From positions 1 to 34,696 of the IMG/VR virus record IMGVR_UViG_3300022227_001926: a DNA stretch of 34,696 bases; one strand, written 5' to 3'. This document shows positions 34,101-34,696 of the stretch, piece by piece. Every line of letters starts with the position of its first letter. Positions within the stretch are counted from its first letter, which is position 1. A model generated the notes under the pieces. It was given only the letters and a program-made list of their open reading frames with translations, did no database searches and was not told the origin of the DNA. The stretch is from a virus. The position numbers and the translations under genes were made by a program.

Positions 34101-34696
34101 GGAGGGTTTAGGTCGGATGGAAGCATTAGATGCTGCTGTTCGTAGTCTAGCCGCATATGGTGCTATTCAAACGGACTATACAAAACCTCCAAATCCAGGT
34201 TCTATAGAATCAATTAAAGCTTTTCAATCAGCATCGGGTCTAACACCTGATGGTATAATTGGCCCTATTACTCAAGCTGCAATTAAAGTGGCGGAACAGG
34301 GCCCAACTTTTAAAGATGTTTCAGGCGGTGACATGCCACTTGTTGCTGCCACTTTACGTGCAGCATTGCCGGGAGCAACATTAGATGCTGGAACTGGCGG
34401 TACTTGATGAGAGGAAACAATGGCGGGAGGCGAAAAGGCTTTAGGTACTAAATCTGGAAAACTTCGTACAGGAGCTCTATTACCAGATTTAAGTTTGGAC
34501 ACTATAGCCCGTTTTGGAGAAGATGATGCTGCCTTAAAGAGCTATATCTCCAAGATGGAAGATAAGCATGAACAATATTTACAATATGATCCTTTAGCAG
34601 CATTATCATCAGATAAAAAAGCTGGTTTACATGAAGCGAATGATGAAAATAAGAGGGAATCATGGTTAGCATTAGGTGGGGCTTTCTCAACATCAA
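31135..34696 (+). CDS. Tail tape measure protein (3' partial, TGA read as Trp)
   Basis: One frame from ATG 31135 stays open to the window edge (at least 1,187 residues) when TGA at 32746, 32986, 33016, 33019, 33157, 33718, 34048, 34405 and 34408 is Trp. Two positions are adjacent TGA TGA pairs. A Gly/Ala-rich hydrophobic stretch at about residues 200-230 and long helical regions fit a tape measure protein, and the gene follows the frameshifting chaperone. A peptidoglycan-binding-like motif (IKAFQSASGLTPDG, then GPITQAAI, about residues 1026-1047) suggests cell-wall contact at injection. The protein implies a tail longer than about 180 nm if the usual 1.5 angstroms per residue holds. Confidence 0.85.

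Noticed and set aside
1-34696. TGA as glycine (code 25, as in Gracilibacteria)
   Set aside because: Contexts are mostly hydrophobic or aromatic (TRW-W-GIA, GYP-W-LT, KKS-W-IAYL), and Gly-rich positions use GGN throughout; Trp is the simpler reading, though not proven without alignments.

Overview
The window is part of a tailed-phage genome, very probably a contractile-tailed (myovirus-like) phage with a moderately AT-rich genome. A tail sheath, a tail-tube-like protein, a tail assembly chaperone with a frameshift, a tape measure protein and a collagen-like fibre lie together with phage replication genes. No ribosomal RNA, tRNA or ordinary chromosomal operon is visible.

The phage appears to read TGA as tryptophan (code 4-like). 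About 25 in-frame TGA codons interrupt otherwise continuous plus-strand structural genes. The fibre, PhoH, sheath, tube and tape measure genes only make sense when TGA is sense, and the recoded positions suit Trp. No gene clearly needs TGA as its stop; every secure stop is TAA or TAG. Read by eye, late plus-strand genes use TGA for about half of their Trp codons, while the minus-strand block uses it for only about 5-7 of roughly 95. RecU and a monomeric class II ribonucleotide reductase are compatible with a Bacillota- or Mollicutes-like host, but the host cannot be fixed from this window.

Layout. (1) 1-8209, plus strand: collagen-like tail fibre (5' end outside the window), PhoH ATPase, a small protein, two structural or virion-associated proteins, sheath, and tube-like protein, closed by a bidirectional terminator at 8230-8260. 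(2) 8272-30264, minus strand, transcribed right to left: SF2 helicase, a 78-aa protein, peptide deformylase, Cys-rich protein, HD/CCA-enzyme-like protein, two nucleases and an MBL hydrolase. Next come DnaQ-like exonuclease, Sak4-like ATPase and its DUF669 partner, then a surface-glycan cluster (two glycosyltransferases, two methyltransferases, a sulfotransferase), RecU and class II ribonucleotide reductase. After these lies a cassette with a ubiquitin-like protein, a JAMM protease and an E1-like enzyme. The block ends with a holin-like protein, a sigma factor, family A DNA polymerase, cold-shock protein and a DUF1599 protein. (3) 30265-30410: divergent promoter region. (4) 30411-34696, plus strand: tail chaperone with a -1 frameshift site and a tape measure protein that runs off the window.

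The most notable system is the compact cassette at 11772-16423. It has a 76-residue beta-grasp-like protein ending in Gly-Gly, a ThiF/E1-like enzyme, a protein with a complete JAMM motif, a DNA-binding-like protein and a 715-residue protein of unknown fold. It looks like a phage-borne ubiquitin-like conjugation system. Other points of interest are the strand bias of stop-codon recoding, a repeated AACCAG motif just upstream of many starts, a CCA-adding-enzyme homologue that lacks its catalytic acidic residues, and a candidate structured RNA ahead of the sigma factor gene.
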